A DNA stretch of 64,000 bases from NCBI GenBank assembly GCA_903813345.2, contig CAIIXF020000007.1:3103730-3167729 (forward strand), given 5' to 3'. A program made the position numbers and the translations under genes. This DNA comes from Owenia fusiformis (lineage: Eukaryota; Annelida; Polychaeta; Sabellida; Oweniidae). Shown piece after piece: positions 43,829-55,500 of this stretch; the stretch's first letter is position 1, and each line of letters starts with the position of its first letter. Under the pieces are notes generated by a model that saw nothing but the letters and a program-made list of their open reading frames with translations, was not told the DNA's origin and ran no database searches.

Positions 43829-44253
43829 CCGTATTATCTCTATCAAACGCACAGTGCGCTTAGCAAATTCCCGTGGGGAGAGGTTTCAAGCAGCTAAATC
43901 CCCGGAAATTCTAAGAAATTATGATGGTGGGCGATAATGGGTGAAAATTTACTTCTATACCTAAAATCGATCAAATATAGTAGATATGTGCATTTATTAG
44001 AGAGAATATGCTATATGTTATGTTTTTACCTTGAATTGTGAGCTCCTAGATGACAAATTTAGTATATAAATACACTATTGTGTGTTATTTACACGAACAC
44101 CTGAAAAAATTTCTTACGTTGCATGATGGGAAATCGTGACATCATGAATCATGATGCATTATTTCTCAATATTATCTGGGCAGGACTTTCTAACCTGGGA
44201 CAAAAAGTCGGGTGTGCGTTTATTAGAGAGTGCGTTTAATAGAGATAATACGG
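43829..44253. mobile_element. TA-flanked MITE
   Basis: CCGTATTATCTCTATCAAAC at the left is the inverse of GTTTAATAGAGATAATACGG at the right, one mismatch. TA lies outside both ends (43827-43828, 44254-44255). A GTGCGTTTATTAGAGA repeat occurs just inside the right end. 425 bp, non-coding; TA target suggests Tc1/mariner or a similar group. Confidence 0.8.
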
Positions 44254-44920
44254 TACTTTGTTTGTTAAAATGCCAGCCATGGCTTTTTGATGGGATTTGC
44301 TACACTTTGGCGTTGCTGTTGTCTAGTTACATTTGTTGAACATTTTGGTTTAGCTTCCTTCCATATCAATATCCTATACACTGTAATAAATGTATTTGAA
44401 TGTTCCAGGACTTGAGTACACGAGATGGTTTTGGATTGAAAGGCATGGTTTATTGTTGAAGCAGAGTAAAAAATGTTCCCCCTCATCTTTCCCATTGAAA
44501 AGGTTCTTCGGAAAACTGTTTCAGTACATATGTACCAACCATAATATAGAATAATTTGAGATCTTCAAATACATGTAATGATGTAAATACATCATTGCAA
44601 TATCATAAAAACTAGAGAATAGGCAGTTGAATAAAGGGGCTAATTATTACTTAAAGCAAACAAAAGTACATGCACACCATATCAAATAGCTCATTATTGT
44701 AACAATGTATGTAGGACATGTATTTTTGCCAAAGTGGCAATTTGAATAGATGTAATGTAATTGTTTAAGGTAAACATTAAACATGTTAATATGAGGGGCA
44801 TCCTATAGGAAATCCTCCTTAAAGGAATTAAAAGAGATAGAGACTAGAGAGTTTAGAATATTTGAAGCAGTCTTTTAAAAAACCATGTTTCCCTAATACA
44901 TATATCCTAATATATTGAAC

Positions 44921-45105
44921 AGGCCCGTAGCCAGGGGGGTCGCTGGGTCCTGGCCAAAAAATTCTTTCAAAATCATGAAGTTTTTCATCATTCTGAGCAC
45001 TTTTTAAGTGATTTTGGCCATTTTTGGCCCAAAATCATCTAATGTGAACACCCCTGGAATTTTTTCAAAAAGTGAACACCCTTGGCAAATCCTGGCTACG
45101 GGCCT
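44921..45105. mobile_element. Short MITE
   Basis: AGGCCCGTAGCCAGG at the left is perfectly inverted as CCTGGCTACGGGCCT at the right, 185 bp in all. Interior has GTGAACACCCCTGG and GTGAACACCCTTGG as two near-copies. Superfamily not assigned. Confidence 0.75.
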
Positions 45106-48100
45106 ATCAAAGATATAAGATGCAGAATCATTAGAAGGGAAGTTCATTTCGAATGAAAAAGAGGATATCCCCTTTATGGGAACTATTGCCAGATAATCAA
45201 AAATCAAAGAATCAGCCTGAAATAAGATCAAAAATGCTAGAAGATATGCATCATTGAATGATCAGAAAGCATAACATAAGTTGTAAAATTTACTCTCAAA
45301 TAGTCACAGGTAGCAGAATTTTTTTTTGGGGGGGTGCATATTTCTTTTAAATGTACCCTCCCCCACCCTGAGAAAAATAAAAAAAAAAATAAACTGCTAT
45401 CTATGGAACTAGCTCTGGCCTTTCTTTCTCTTTAATGTCAGAAAGTTGTTTTCAAGAAAAATAAGGTGCTTTATATTATTTTTCAGGTGCAGTCTATAGG
45501 TTAAAGTTTGGAAGCTGATAAGAAGAACATCACACCAATGGTCTAAAATGTTGGATATATTTACATGAATCTACAGCGTATGGAATAAACAGACAAACAG
45601 TATTACATAAACTAGTTATTTAACAGTGATATACACTCATTTGTTTACATCTACCTCTTCACAACAATTTTACATGGAAGTCTACGGAAGGATTATTTCT
45701 CTGTTAAAGATGGGCTAGATATACAGCACCATCTTTCTTCACTTAATTACATCAATAAAGGTAAGAATTTTAGAAGTTATTTCTGTTAGCAGATAGTATA
45801 GTCATAATTCTAAAGTAGTCTTGCAAGCAAGATGCTCTGATGTAATGGAGATGCAATTATCAATTAAGATTTGCTTTTTTGTATGTTTTCTTCAGAGTCA
45901 GTGAAGTATGGGTCAAAATGTTGTTTGATAATTTTAACAGATGGGATTCCCTTTGATTTCTTATTGAAATCGCAGGTCAATAAAAAAGGCTGATAACATT
46001 AAGGAAGTTGTTTGTGTCATATTTACTTTGTACAAATTGTTGCAAGTTGTTTTCAAAGCTAAACATCTAGATATCAAAAGTGTAATTTTTTTGTATATAT
46101 GCCAACTTCTAAGTGAAATATTTACAGTGCATTGTTATGATGTAATTCTTCAATGGTTAGAGTTGCACAGTAGGTTTAGTTGCATCCAAAAAGAAGTATT
46201 TTGCCAAAAAAGCTTCGCAACAAAGAATTTTCTTGAAGCTTTTTGTCAAAGTATTTTGTAATGAAGCAATTTTAACCTTGGTGTATTATATGGAACCATT
46301 AAGATGTTTTCTGCAAATTTTGGTCAAGAGTAATTTCCTGATAATCCTAATTGGCTCTAATTGATATCGGATAAATGCAACATATAGAATCTGTGCATGC
46401 TTGGTTTGACCAGTTTTTACTATAAAATTGGGTTTAATAGTTTGAGTATAAGTCTCATCGCTATCTTGTTTTGCATGAGGTTCTCCAGGATCATAAACAT
46501 GACATCACAGAATGGTCTTATCGAAATGTCACCCAGTCCTGAAAACAAAATGTCAATAGCTACTGCTTTCAAGTAGATAGATTGCCTTTTTCAGCCTATG
46601 CAAAAAATACAAAATGTGTTTGATAATCACTCTTTTTATTCAAAGTTTCATTGAATTTCTATGAAATTGATTGCAATGTTTAAGTATGTAACCGTATATT
46701 CAAAAATGAAACCTTATTCCCTCTCTCCCAGTTTTTAAGTTTTACGTGTTTTTGACAAAAAGTAGTATTGCTTTTCGTGATAATTTTAACAGTCGGTTCA
46801 TTAACCTTTTACCTGTATATGAGGAAATCTTTTGTATTGAGTTTCACACCTGCCTATAATTTGTATGATTGAATATTTCATTGTGATCTGTATTTATGTC
46901 ACAACCCAACTTTTACTACATGTACTTATAAAATGTTCTTTGTTCATTCTAATAGTACCAACCCTCTGTCTGTCCCTTTATAGTAGTTTCATTTAGCCCC
47001 CGGGGAATAGGTACAACTATGATCTGGTACTGAATTTTAGTAAGAGATTTGTCCCTAGACCCCCCCCCCCATATCACAGGGGCTAGCAAAACTAGTAATA
47101 CATAGACTGTATCAATAAAAGTAGAATGTGACTTCAGACAAGCAAACAGAAGGGCCACTTGAAATGAATATAGGCATTTTAGATTTTTAGCGAAATAACT
47201 GTAGCTTCTTTAAAATGATTCACAGTACACAGTTTATTACTACCTGTTGTTTTTATCATTATGTTAATAAGCAATCATTTAATTTTCACAACTATCTAGT
47301 TTATGTTATTCCAAAAAATCAATTTACTTAACATAAATGGGCCATACACCCTTTCCCCCTTTTTGGGGCTCAGTTCGCTGGCAGTGATGCAAGCCCATAA
47401 ATTTGTATGGGTTATATAAAGAAAAATGTGTGTGTATTTTCAATAATCATGACAATAATATGTGATACCTTGATTCTGAGAATTATAAGACTCAAATTCT
47501 ACGAATTGAAACTTAATAAATAGGTGCCATATTGTTTAAAAGTAAGTTAAATGTTAAATGTTCAATCCTTTGAAATGATTAGGACACTTACTTTAAAGTG
47601 ACATAATTTAGACACTTGAAACATACGGGGGGGGGGGGGGGGGGGGGGGACAATACGAAGTGCATGTAAGAATTCTTAAACTCAACTGGTTCTCCCTTAC
47701 AATCCTGATATTGTAAATTGTTTTAATTTGACAGCCATTTTAAATTGGCGAATTTAGAGGTTTCATAACAACTGCCAAATTTAGTCTCCGCCCAATTTTG
47801 GAAAATGAAATTCCCGGGATTTATGTCCAGTGCCTTTCTCATGTGTTCCTTGAACAATAAACATTTGGTGAAAATCCAGATTATATCATGGATGTCAATT
47901 TTTTACTATTTCCGCAGATCTAGAGTCCCGCGGGTTTAGATAAAACAAACTGATACCAAGGGAGATAAAATTGCATTATTGGTGGTTAGCTGTCAAGTGA
48001 GTAATATTATTGATGATGGTCAATTCGCCAAATCAAATAGCAGCCAAAATTTCAAAATTTGCCCAATCTGCCAAATTAAAGCAATTTACAGTATTTTCCC

Positions 48101-48454
48101 TTTTCCATGAAACATTCTTAACTGCTATTTCTCAGAATATTTTCAAAGAATTACAGGGTTACAATTATATTACATGTAGATCTATTTTTTCAATTGATGA
48201 AGTTGATCATGTCAAATTACCTGGAATCGTTTTAGTTGCCTGCTATCAAATATATCTCAATGAGGCTCAAATATTCAGTTTGCCTAGATTTAACAAAATA
48301 TGAATAATTTTTAAGGGAATTTACATAATCAAATAAAAACATGTTTATATGGTTTATCTGCTTTTGAGATCAGACCTTTCAGGTCAATTAAAGTTAAACA
48401 AACAGCTTTGAACACAAACGTCTCTAAAAACATATCTTCGGTCTCGATTTTTTT
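45106..48454. other. Spacer without recognised genes
   Basis: No supported exon. Holds a 23-nt G run at 47627-47649. A stretch at ~45690-45760 is open in one frame and followed by AAAG/GTAAGAAT, a good donor, so a non-coding or small exon is possible, but no acceptor or domain supports it. Confidence 0.35.
47627..47649. repeat. 23-nt G homopolymer
   Basis: An uninterrupted G run, much the longest homopolymer seen in this window. Length is likely to be unreliable in the assembly and polymorphic in nature. Confidence 0.85.
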
Positions 48455-48597
48455 GTCACCATCACGACCACTAGTGGTGACATATTGTTATGGCTTCCAA
48501 CTTTTTTGTGGACAGTGTTCGGTGGTTGGTTTTCAGCAGTTTGTATCTATAACAAATGGCAGGTTGTGACGTTTTGCATGGTAATGCCTTGTTGAAT
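48455..48597 (-). repeat. Dispersed repeat family 2, inverted copy
   Basis: TGTCACCATCACGACC, ACTAGTGGTGACATATTG, CCAACTTTTTTGTGGACAG and ACAAATGGCAGGTTG are the reverse complement of the copies at 13563 and 34206, ending in GGTAATGCCTTGTTGA. Confidence 0.75.
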
Positions 48598-49090
48598 ATA
48601 GTTATATTGAGCTCCAGGGTTCTCGCTGGCTTTTAGAACCTGGCATAGCAATATTCTCTCTCATGTTCAAATCTGACTGCACCATTCTCTAATCTCTAGC
48701 CTGTCCCTTGAATTGTACCAGGTTCAAATTATTTAAATTAGCATCTTCAGTTATTAAGCTGCAACTTCTCAAAACATTAGATTAAGTGTTTACTTACCAT
48801 ACATATTCTTATATGCAAAATAATGTCTGAAAAATCAGCAACTCTCAGATAATTGCGAAATATTTCAAGAAGGGGAGGTGCAAATGGCGGTTTTCTATTT
48901 AGGTTCTAAAGATTTTAGGTGTGAACCCTGGGCTTAATATAATCTTCGCTAAGACAAGATTTACTGTGCTGATCACAAATAGACACTGCCTGTCCTTGTA
49001 TTTCTCAAAGATCTTACATACTGAGTTACAGTGAATAATACAGTCAATACATGTGAGGTCCACTTCACATGCATGCAATCAACCCCTTCC

Positions 49091-49190
49091 TCCCTCTCTC
49101 CCTGCATCTCCCTCTCTCCCTGCATCTCCCTCTCTCCCTGCATCTCCCTCTCCCTGCATCTCCCTCTCTCCCTCCCACGATCTCCCTCTC
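49091..49190. repeat. CT-rich 18-bp minisatellite
   Basis: Four or five tandem units of CCCTCTCTCCCTGCATCT, breaking down into TCTCCCTCTC at the right. Open frames across it are low-complexity artefacts. Confidence 0.85.
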
Positions 49191-49516
49191 TTGATCTCTC
49201 TCCCTTGTGGAATGAATATTACCACACTCAATGTAGTCATAATGTTTATTCTTCACAAGAGAAAAACAAACTAAAACACATTAGTATAAAGTAGACCTTG
49301 TCCTAAAGTTCTTCAAAATTCAAACATGATTCTTATTTGTTTTGTTGCCTTACTTATGTATTTTGCATATACAGTATATGTTCAATTGAGCTAAATGTAA
49401 AAACTCAATCCATGGAATTGATACTGTATAGTGTACGGAATAACATGTTGATTCTATGCTATGTTATTATGTTGTTGCAGATCTATAAGTGTGCCAGCAG
49501 TGAGAGATCATAGACT

Positions 49517-52500
49517 ATGGCATCAAGGTCAAACCCCCAGGTTGATCCAAGGGCATCAACCTCCATCTCTGTGGTAAGGGCAAACCTCATAACCTTCAAG
49601 TTGGTAAAATTAAGATATGAACTGAGAGTTGCTACATATATTTGAGTCTGTGGTAGTATAGGTTTCACATCTTTATTCACAAGGTTACAGACTTTTGCTT
49701 CAACTTCACCTTGGTAACCTAAGAATGAATTTCTATTTACTGTGCTATAACATCTTGGACGTCAGAAGATGTAGCTTTCATTGATATCTCCAGCATTAAA
49801 GCAAGTGCAAGAATTGGAGCAAGTAGCACCTGTCAATAGTTCTATGTTGTTTGGAAGCATTACTATACAAGTAAAGGTATACCTTAAGACACCATGGTTT
49901 ATCAGTCAAAATAATATTGGAGTCTTATTTGAAAATGTCTATTGTTTTTCACATACTTGTATAATAGCACATACCCTCAGTCTCCCACCATTGTCTACAC
50001 AAAAAGATTTTATTGCATCTGTATATGAAAGTTTTGTATGCACTTTGAATTTTTAGTATTTTTAGAAAAAAAATGCTAATCCCTCAGCATTTTATTCTGA
50101 GTGATGTATCCTCTATATATGTATCCTCTGAAGAACTACATGGACCTTGTTCGTTGTTTGAATATACTTAATGTTATTGTATCAAATTAAAAGTGATTAA
50201 TAATGAAACGATGTTTGTTTTTTAAAAACTGTTCAAAATAGTGTAACAATAGAAACCTTTTATTTTGCTGGATCATGAAAATCTTTGGAATTCTAAATAG
50301 ACATCTTCAGGGAAGAGAGAATGTTTTAACCCCATGCAGACAGATCGCCTAAAATTACATTCATATGATGCGAGACTCGACATTCAACAGGAAATTAGAA
50401 ACATCTTTTCACCCATGAAGCAAATTGATATGGTGAATGACAGTCACATTATGTTCTATAAGTATGAGAATAGCATGATGTCTTTATATTTCAAGGTAAC
50501 TCATTTGAAAAGTGATGGCGGTGATTGAAATTACGATGTAAAGATAGTAATTTGCTACATTAGTGACAAAATGTTTCTAGTTTCCTGTTGAATGTTGAGT
50601 CTCGCATCATACAAATGTAATTTTAGCACGGGATACCAGAGTATCCGCGTATATTGAGTATGACCGGTTCTTAGGCTACGAATATGACCTGTTTTGGAAA
50701 GTCATGAGAGGCACAGCTGCTTAAAAATGGAAAATAAAGGTTAACTTCTATATTATCCTTTTTGAAATTGTGTTTGTTGAATATAGTTTATGCTGTATTT
50801 AATAGTAATGTAACAAAAAAATGTTAAACATGAGCTATTTTAGCAATGTAACTGTTCATAATGGAATATCAATAAGAAAGTACAGATTTCTCGCCTTAGA
50901 GCCAAATCATTAATATCACAGTAGAAAAAAACAAATCCCAAACCTTTTTATGGCTAACCTGAACAAGATCTCCAAATCTTTATATGATCCCCCGTAGAGT
51001 GAGCAAGAGAAGGATTTATCTTTTCCCAGAGGATACGCTTGTGAAATGTCATGGAAACGAGTGTAACACGGCCCACTGATTGATGTGATCGGAATGTTAC
51101 CGGTGTAGAATACGAGTGTATATCATATATTATTATTATCATATATTATGTACATCATAAACAGAGGTGTGCTTTCTGGACATATGCCTTGTAAGACTAT
51201 TTTTGTGTGTGGTGTTAAATTCACACAACGCGCACAACAGTATCTTGCGTTTTGTGGCATCGGGTTCGCTAGTACCAATCAGCTGTTGAACACCTTTAGG
51301 GGTAGACTGACAAACTTTATCCAGTTCATTTCTGTTTTCATCCAGGGACATAATATGCATTTCCTCTTCTGCGCCAACACTGATGACACTGAGGTCAAGC
51401 TCCTCAATAAGAGGTGTTACTGATGCTGCCATCTAAAAAATGTTGTATTTTAAGTTTTTGTGTAGTTTCAGCAATTTGGTTACAGAGTAATATGTTTATA
51501 TTTTCAAATACATGATAAACTTTTCTTTCCATACATTGTAATGTATTGGTATAAAACCTGTCTTATTATATTACTGAAATTCGATAAAAAATGTTCTAAA
51601 AGCATATTTTGCCATTACTTTCGCCAACATTCTGAAATCGGGTCAACTGATTTAACCACAAATCTACAAAAGGTCTGACATGGGACAACATACTAGTAAT
51701 TATAATCAAACAAGGCTATTGTTTTCGGTCTACGTTTAACTGAATTCTTTTGGAAAAATAGGCTCTTGACACTATAAGTCATCTACTCTTATTTAGTTCT
51801 TCCCACTTTATATTGGAGACCTACTGCAAGCGTCTGAAGAGCCTCAACATTCTGGTATTTCGAATTACTTTTTGCATCTGTCACCGCTAAAAGTCGTATC
51901 CAAACACCGGTTAAATGCCGATCCAAGACATTTCACAACCGTATTCTCCAATAATGGGGCACCAGTGACATTCGTATTCTCAAAAATTCAAAGATGTATC
52001 ATATTTGGACAGAGCAGGCTAAATTATTTAAAATATTCATGACTAATTCGTAGATCTAGCTATATATTATACATTAGATGTGTCATCCTCTTCGGAGTTG
52101 CGTTGTGTTACACAAAAACTGATCAAAGATGCTGGAAACTAGGATTTTACGGCTTCAGTCTAATATTAATACGTTTTCTCTTGATTAAGGCCCCTTGTGA
52201 TATGCCTGGCATTATAAGTATACCAAGTATCATTCATTGACCAAGTAGGATAAAAAGAAAACGTTCGAAAGTGTTCATAAAAACCAAGTACTCACCTCGT
52301 CTGTTTATAGGAACAGAAATACAGTCACACTCGTAAGCTTAGAACCGGTCATACTCAATATACGCGGATACTCTAGTTACCCGTGTTTAGGCGATCTGTC
52401 TGCATGCGGTGGTATTGAACAAAACTGCTGGGAAAATGAAAACTTACATGATATGAGCTGCCATCATACATACATACAACAATAGAATTTGTGTAAAAAT

Positions 52501-55500
52501 TTTCATTCCTGTACAAAATGTAGATTTACTTACAATACTTAATTTTTTATGAATTGAATTTTCATATGTACTTAATGTATGTGAATTAAATGCCTGGGTA
52601 TGTCTGTTGAGTGTCAGTTGAAAAGTAGAGATATACAGGGTGGGCCAAAAAAACGCCACTTTTTTTTCAAGCCACTATAACTTTTTTATTTTCCAACCTA
52701 AATACCCCAAATTTTGCAGTTATAAAGTGCCATGGGTTCTTAGTAATAATATAATGTAACAAGTCCTTCAACTGGGATTATACGAGGGTTGTCCCAGAAG
52801 TAATGCACTATATGCTCTAACTTTCTTTAATATTCTTCAATTCAGCTGAAATTTTGTTTATATAACAATTGAAGTTTTATCTATTAAATCCTGAAGTTCC
52901 AGCATCCAACATTAATATTAAGTCTTAATATGGTTGCTATAACAACATGGGGGTAGGGGTGGGCGGGGCAGGTACCAATTTTTCTAATTATGAAAATATC
53001 TAAAGTGTTATTTTATTAATATTTCTTTCCTTTAAATGGTAAAAATGTTTGGGAAATTGTTAAATTTATTCAGCATGATGTTAATCAAGTACGAATAATG
53101 ACATTTAGCACTGTGATGTCATAATACCACATTTCAATAGTCACGAATTCAAATACAGTCACAGTCAAGAAATTGCAAAATGGCTGCAATTCTTACCTGA
53201 TAACAGAAGGCCTTGCGTTTGGTGCCCTAATTTCATACTTCACTTGGACGCAAAACAATGCTACCATGAAGAAAGTATATAAGGAGTATATTCCAGATAG
53301 AACTACAATTATGGGGTGGCAGAAGAGATTTAAAAGAGACGATTTGACCCTGTATGACAACTCCAAACATGGGAGGCAAAAACTCCACAAGTCACAGTGG
53401 AAGAAATTGCCTAGAGTGTTTGACATGACAGGCATCAAAAGTACATAACATGCAAAGGGCAATATTTTGAGAAAATGTGAAATGGGACACTGTGCAATAT
53501 ACATCCATTAAATCTAGGATGTGCTCATAGTAATTTAGTATATTTAAATGTATTTTTGAGCATACCTCTCATAGCTACACCAAATGGTATTTGTTGATTA
53601 ATTATTTCAGATTTTCAATTTTTTATTCCTTTTGACGTGACTGTATAACCTGCCCCGCCCTACCCAAACTCACCAACTTGATTTTATTATAACATCAATA
53701 CAGTTTTATCAGTCAACATGAAAATTTCTAGTATAAAAAAAATGTCTCTAAGGAACATTTACTGAAAATTTCATGGAAAAATATCAATTATTGATAAAGT
53801 TAGAGCATACAGTAAAACCTGTGTATAGTGAACAATTTTTTGCCAAGAAAAAATGTTCACTGTTGGTAGGTGTTCACTACAGCAATGATTTGATTTCGCG
53901 GCATTTTGCCGTATTATATAAAGAGACCAGCTATTAAAAGAGAGGAGGGAATATTTATTTATTTATTTATTAATTATTTATTTATTTAGACATACACTTT
54001 TTTAACAGTGGCACTCTTACATTAAGGTGCATGTAATCGAAAAATATCCACAATTCCATGTTGGTTAAAACAGCACATTTTATCAAACTAAAATGAGTCT
54101 TAAAAAGAATTAAAACATATATATATTTGAATAATAAATTTAAATTGTATTTTCTACCCATATTAACCCATGACACTCAATGGTTAAGTATTTAATTTGT
54201 TGTAATGCTATATACAAACTGTTATCTGAATGGTTCATCCTTTTATTGTCAAATTTTTATCTCTATATAATTCTCCCTTTCGCGATTCGCTCTTTGAATC
54301 AGAACGTTCGCAAATATGTCCTGAAAAAGCAATCAAAAAGGACAAAATTTGATTGGTCAATATTTTCTCACTATGCATTCCGCGTAGCTATTTGCGTGAC
54401 CCGAAAGTTCTAAATCAAACTAATTACGCAATTTGTTTTTACACCCGCACGCTAAATAAAACAATGACAACATCGGAAGTATTCTTCTTTGTCATTGCTT
54501 TAATAGTCAGTATACCGAGTTTTAATCAATAAAAGATTGTACAATTAACAACAAAATTCGGAAACGAGTATTATAGCTTTGCTTTCGAACCACTGAACAG
54601 AGTGACCTAGATAATAGCGACGCTTCTTCTTTGGTCTACTGCTCAGTTATTTGTTGGTTTTCAACGTAACTCTATGATGTAATTTGAAGATGAATACTTT
54701 TATTTAGTTGTTGCATCGATGTTGCAGTTTGTAGTGCGGTAAGATTGGCATGAAAGTATTGAAAGTTGAATGGAATTGTTTTTTCCAATATGGCGACTAG
54801 TCAACTGATCATGTGACCTTCTCTTCCGGAATATTTTCTCACTTTTCAATCATCGTTTTCACCACGCTATGAATCAATACAATGAAAAAATAGCTGTTAT
54901 ATTAAGATTAATAAGAGATCAATCGTTTCTAATAATTTTTTCTGTACCCTCGTACGGGGATATGAACGAATATATCGTTTGAAAAATAGGTGTGAAAATC
55001 CCCATGTTAAACCTATGAGGGAAAACAAGGAAGTATAAATTTGTTCCTCCGCGAACTGCATCATGGGAAATATTTTGACCTTATATGGAAAGATTTTCGC
55101 GTCTCCTCTTTTGAAGAGGGAACAGCGATTTCGAAAATTCTTTTTATCTCATCAAGATGGTCCTTTAAATAGTGGAATTTTTGAATCAGTTAAAGGACTT
55201 TATTGAATAAGTTAAAGGACATGATAGATGCAATTAATAGTGAAATGATCATGAATTATAATTTTGATCCAATCGTTTTTTTAAATTGACAGGATGAGAA
55301 AAAAGATTAAGTTGGGACTTAGCAGATAGAGGTAATAATAGTTAGCCAGATTATCTCCAAGCAATCAATCCCAGACGCATATCCTTTGTAACAAAAACAA
55401 AGCTTATTAAGAACTATAATAAGTCACACCTGTTTCAATAGAAGAGATCAAGATCTCAAATTGACCTTTTAATTATTTTTGGCAGGAAATATAAACATAA

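Larger units (their letters stand above)
42426..44330 (+). mobile_element. Helentron-like element broken up by later insertions
   Basis: Starts with a CT-rich block (CTGTCCGTCCCTCTGTGTG) and CAATAACTCAAATACTG, continues with repeated ATGGCGGCC/ATGGCCACCATTTT units, and ends with TGATGGGATTTGCTACAC, GGCGTTGCTG and CTAGTT near 44330. It is the same family as 182-1962. It has been interrupted by an hAT-like MITE (42828-43207), a TA-flanked MITE (43829-44253) and probably a third insertion at ~43333-43700. Confidence 0.7.
50334..52406. mobile_element. Inverted-repeat element carrying a zinc-finger ORF
   Basis: CATGCAGACAGATCGCCTAAA (left) and its inverse TTTAGGCGATCTGTCTGCATG (right) are the outer ends. 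The left arm then resumes after an insertion as CACGGGATACCAGAGTATCC, GCGTATATTGAGTATGACCG, GTTCTTAGGC, matched by the right arm at 52338-52390. Total inverted repeat ~85 bp. The left end is preceded by TTAACCC, reminiscent of piggyBac-type insertion, but the right end (CATGCGGTGGTATTGAAC) lacks TTAA, so the superfamily stays open. The only coding trace is the C2H2 ORF on the minus strand; no transposase seen. Confidence 0.7.

Noticed and set aside
45660-45762. Possible coding exon ending LSSLNYINK before a GTAAGAAT donor
   Set aside because: No credible acceptor and no link in phase to a neighbour; could be a 5' UTR exon but cannot be supported.
49065-49294. Arg/Gly- or Ser/Pro/Leu-rich reading frames
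   Set aside because: They translate the CT-rich 18-bp minisatellite in several frames and strands at once; nothing outside the repeat supports coding.
51148-51423. Plus-strand ORF opposite the zinc-finger ORF
   Set aside because: It is antisense to a frame with a clear CxxC...H...H finger and has no recognisable feature of its own.
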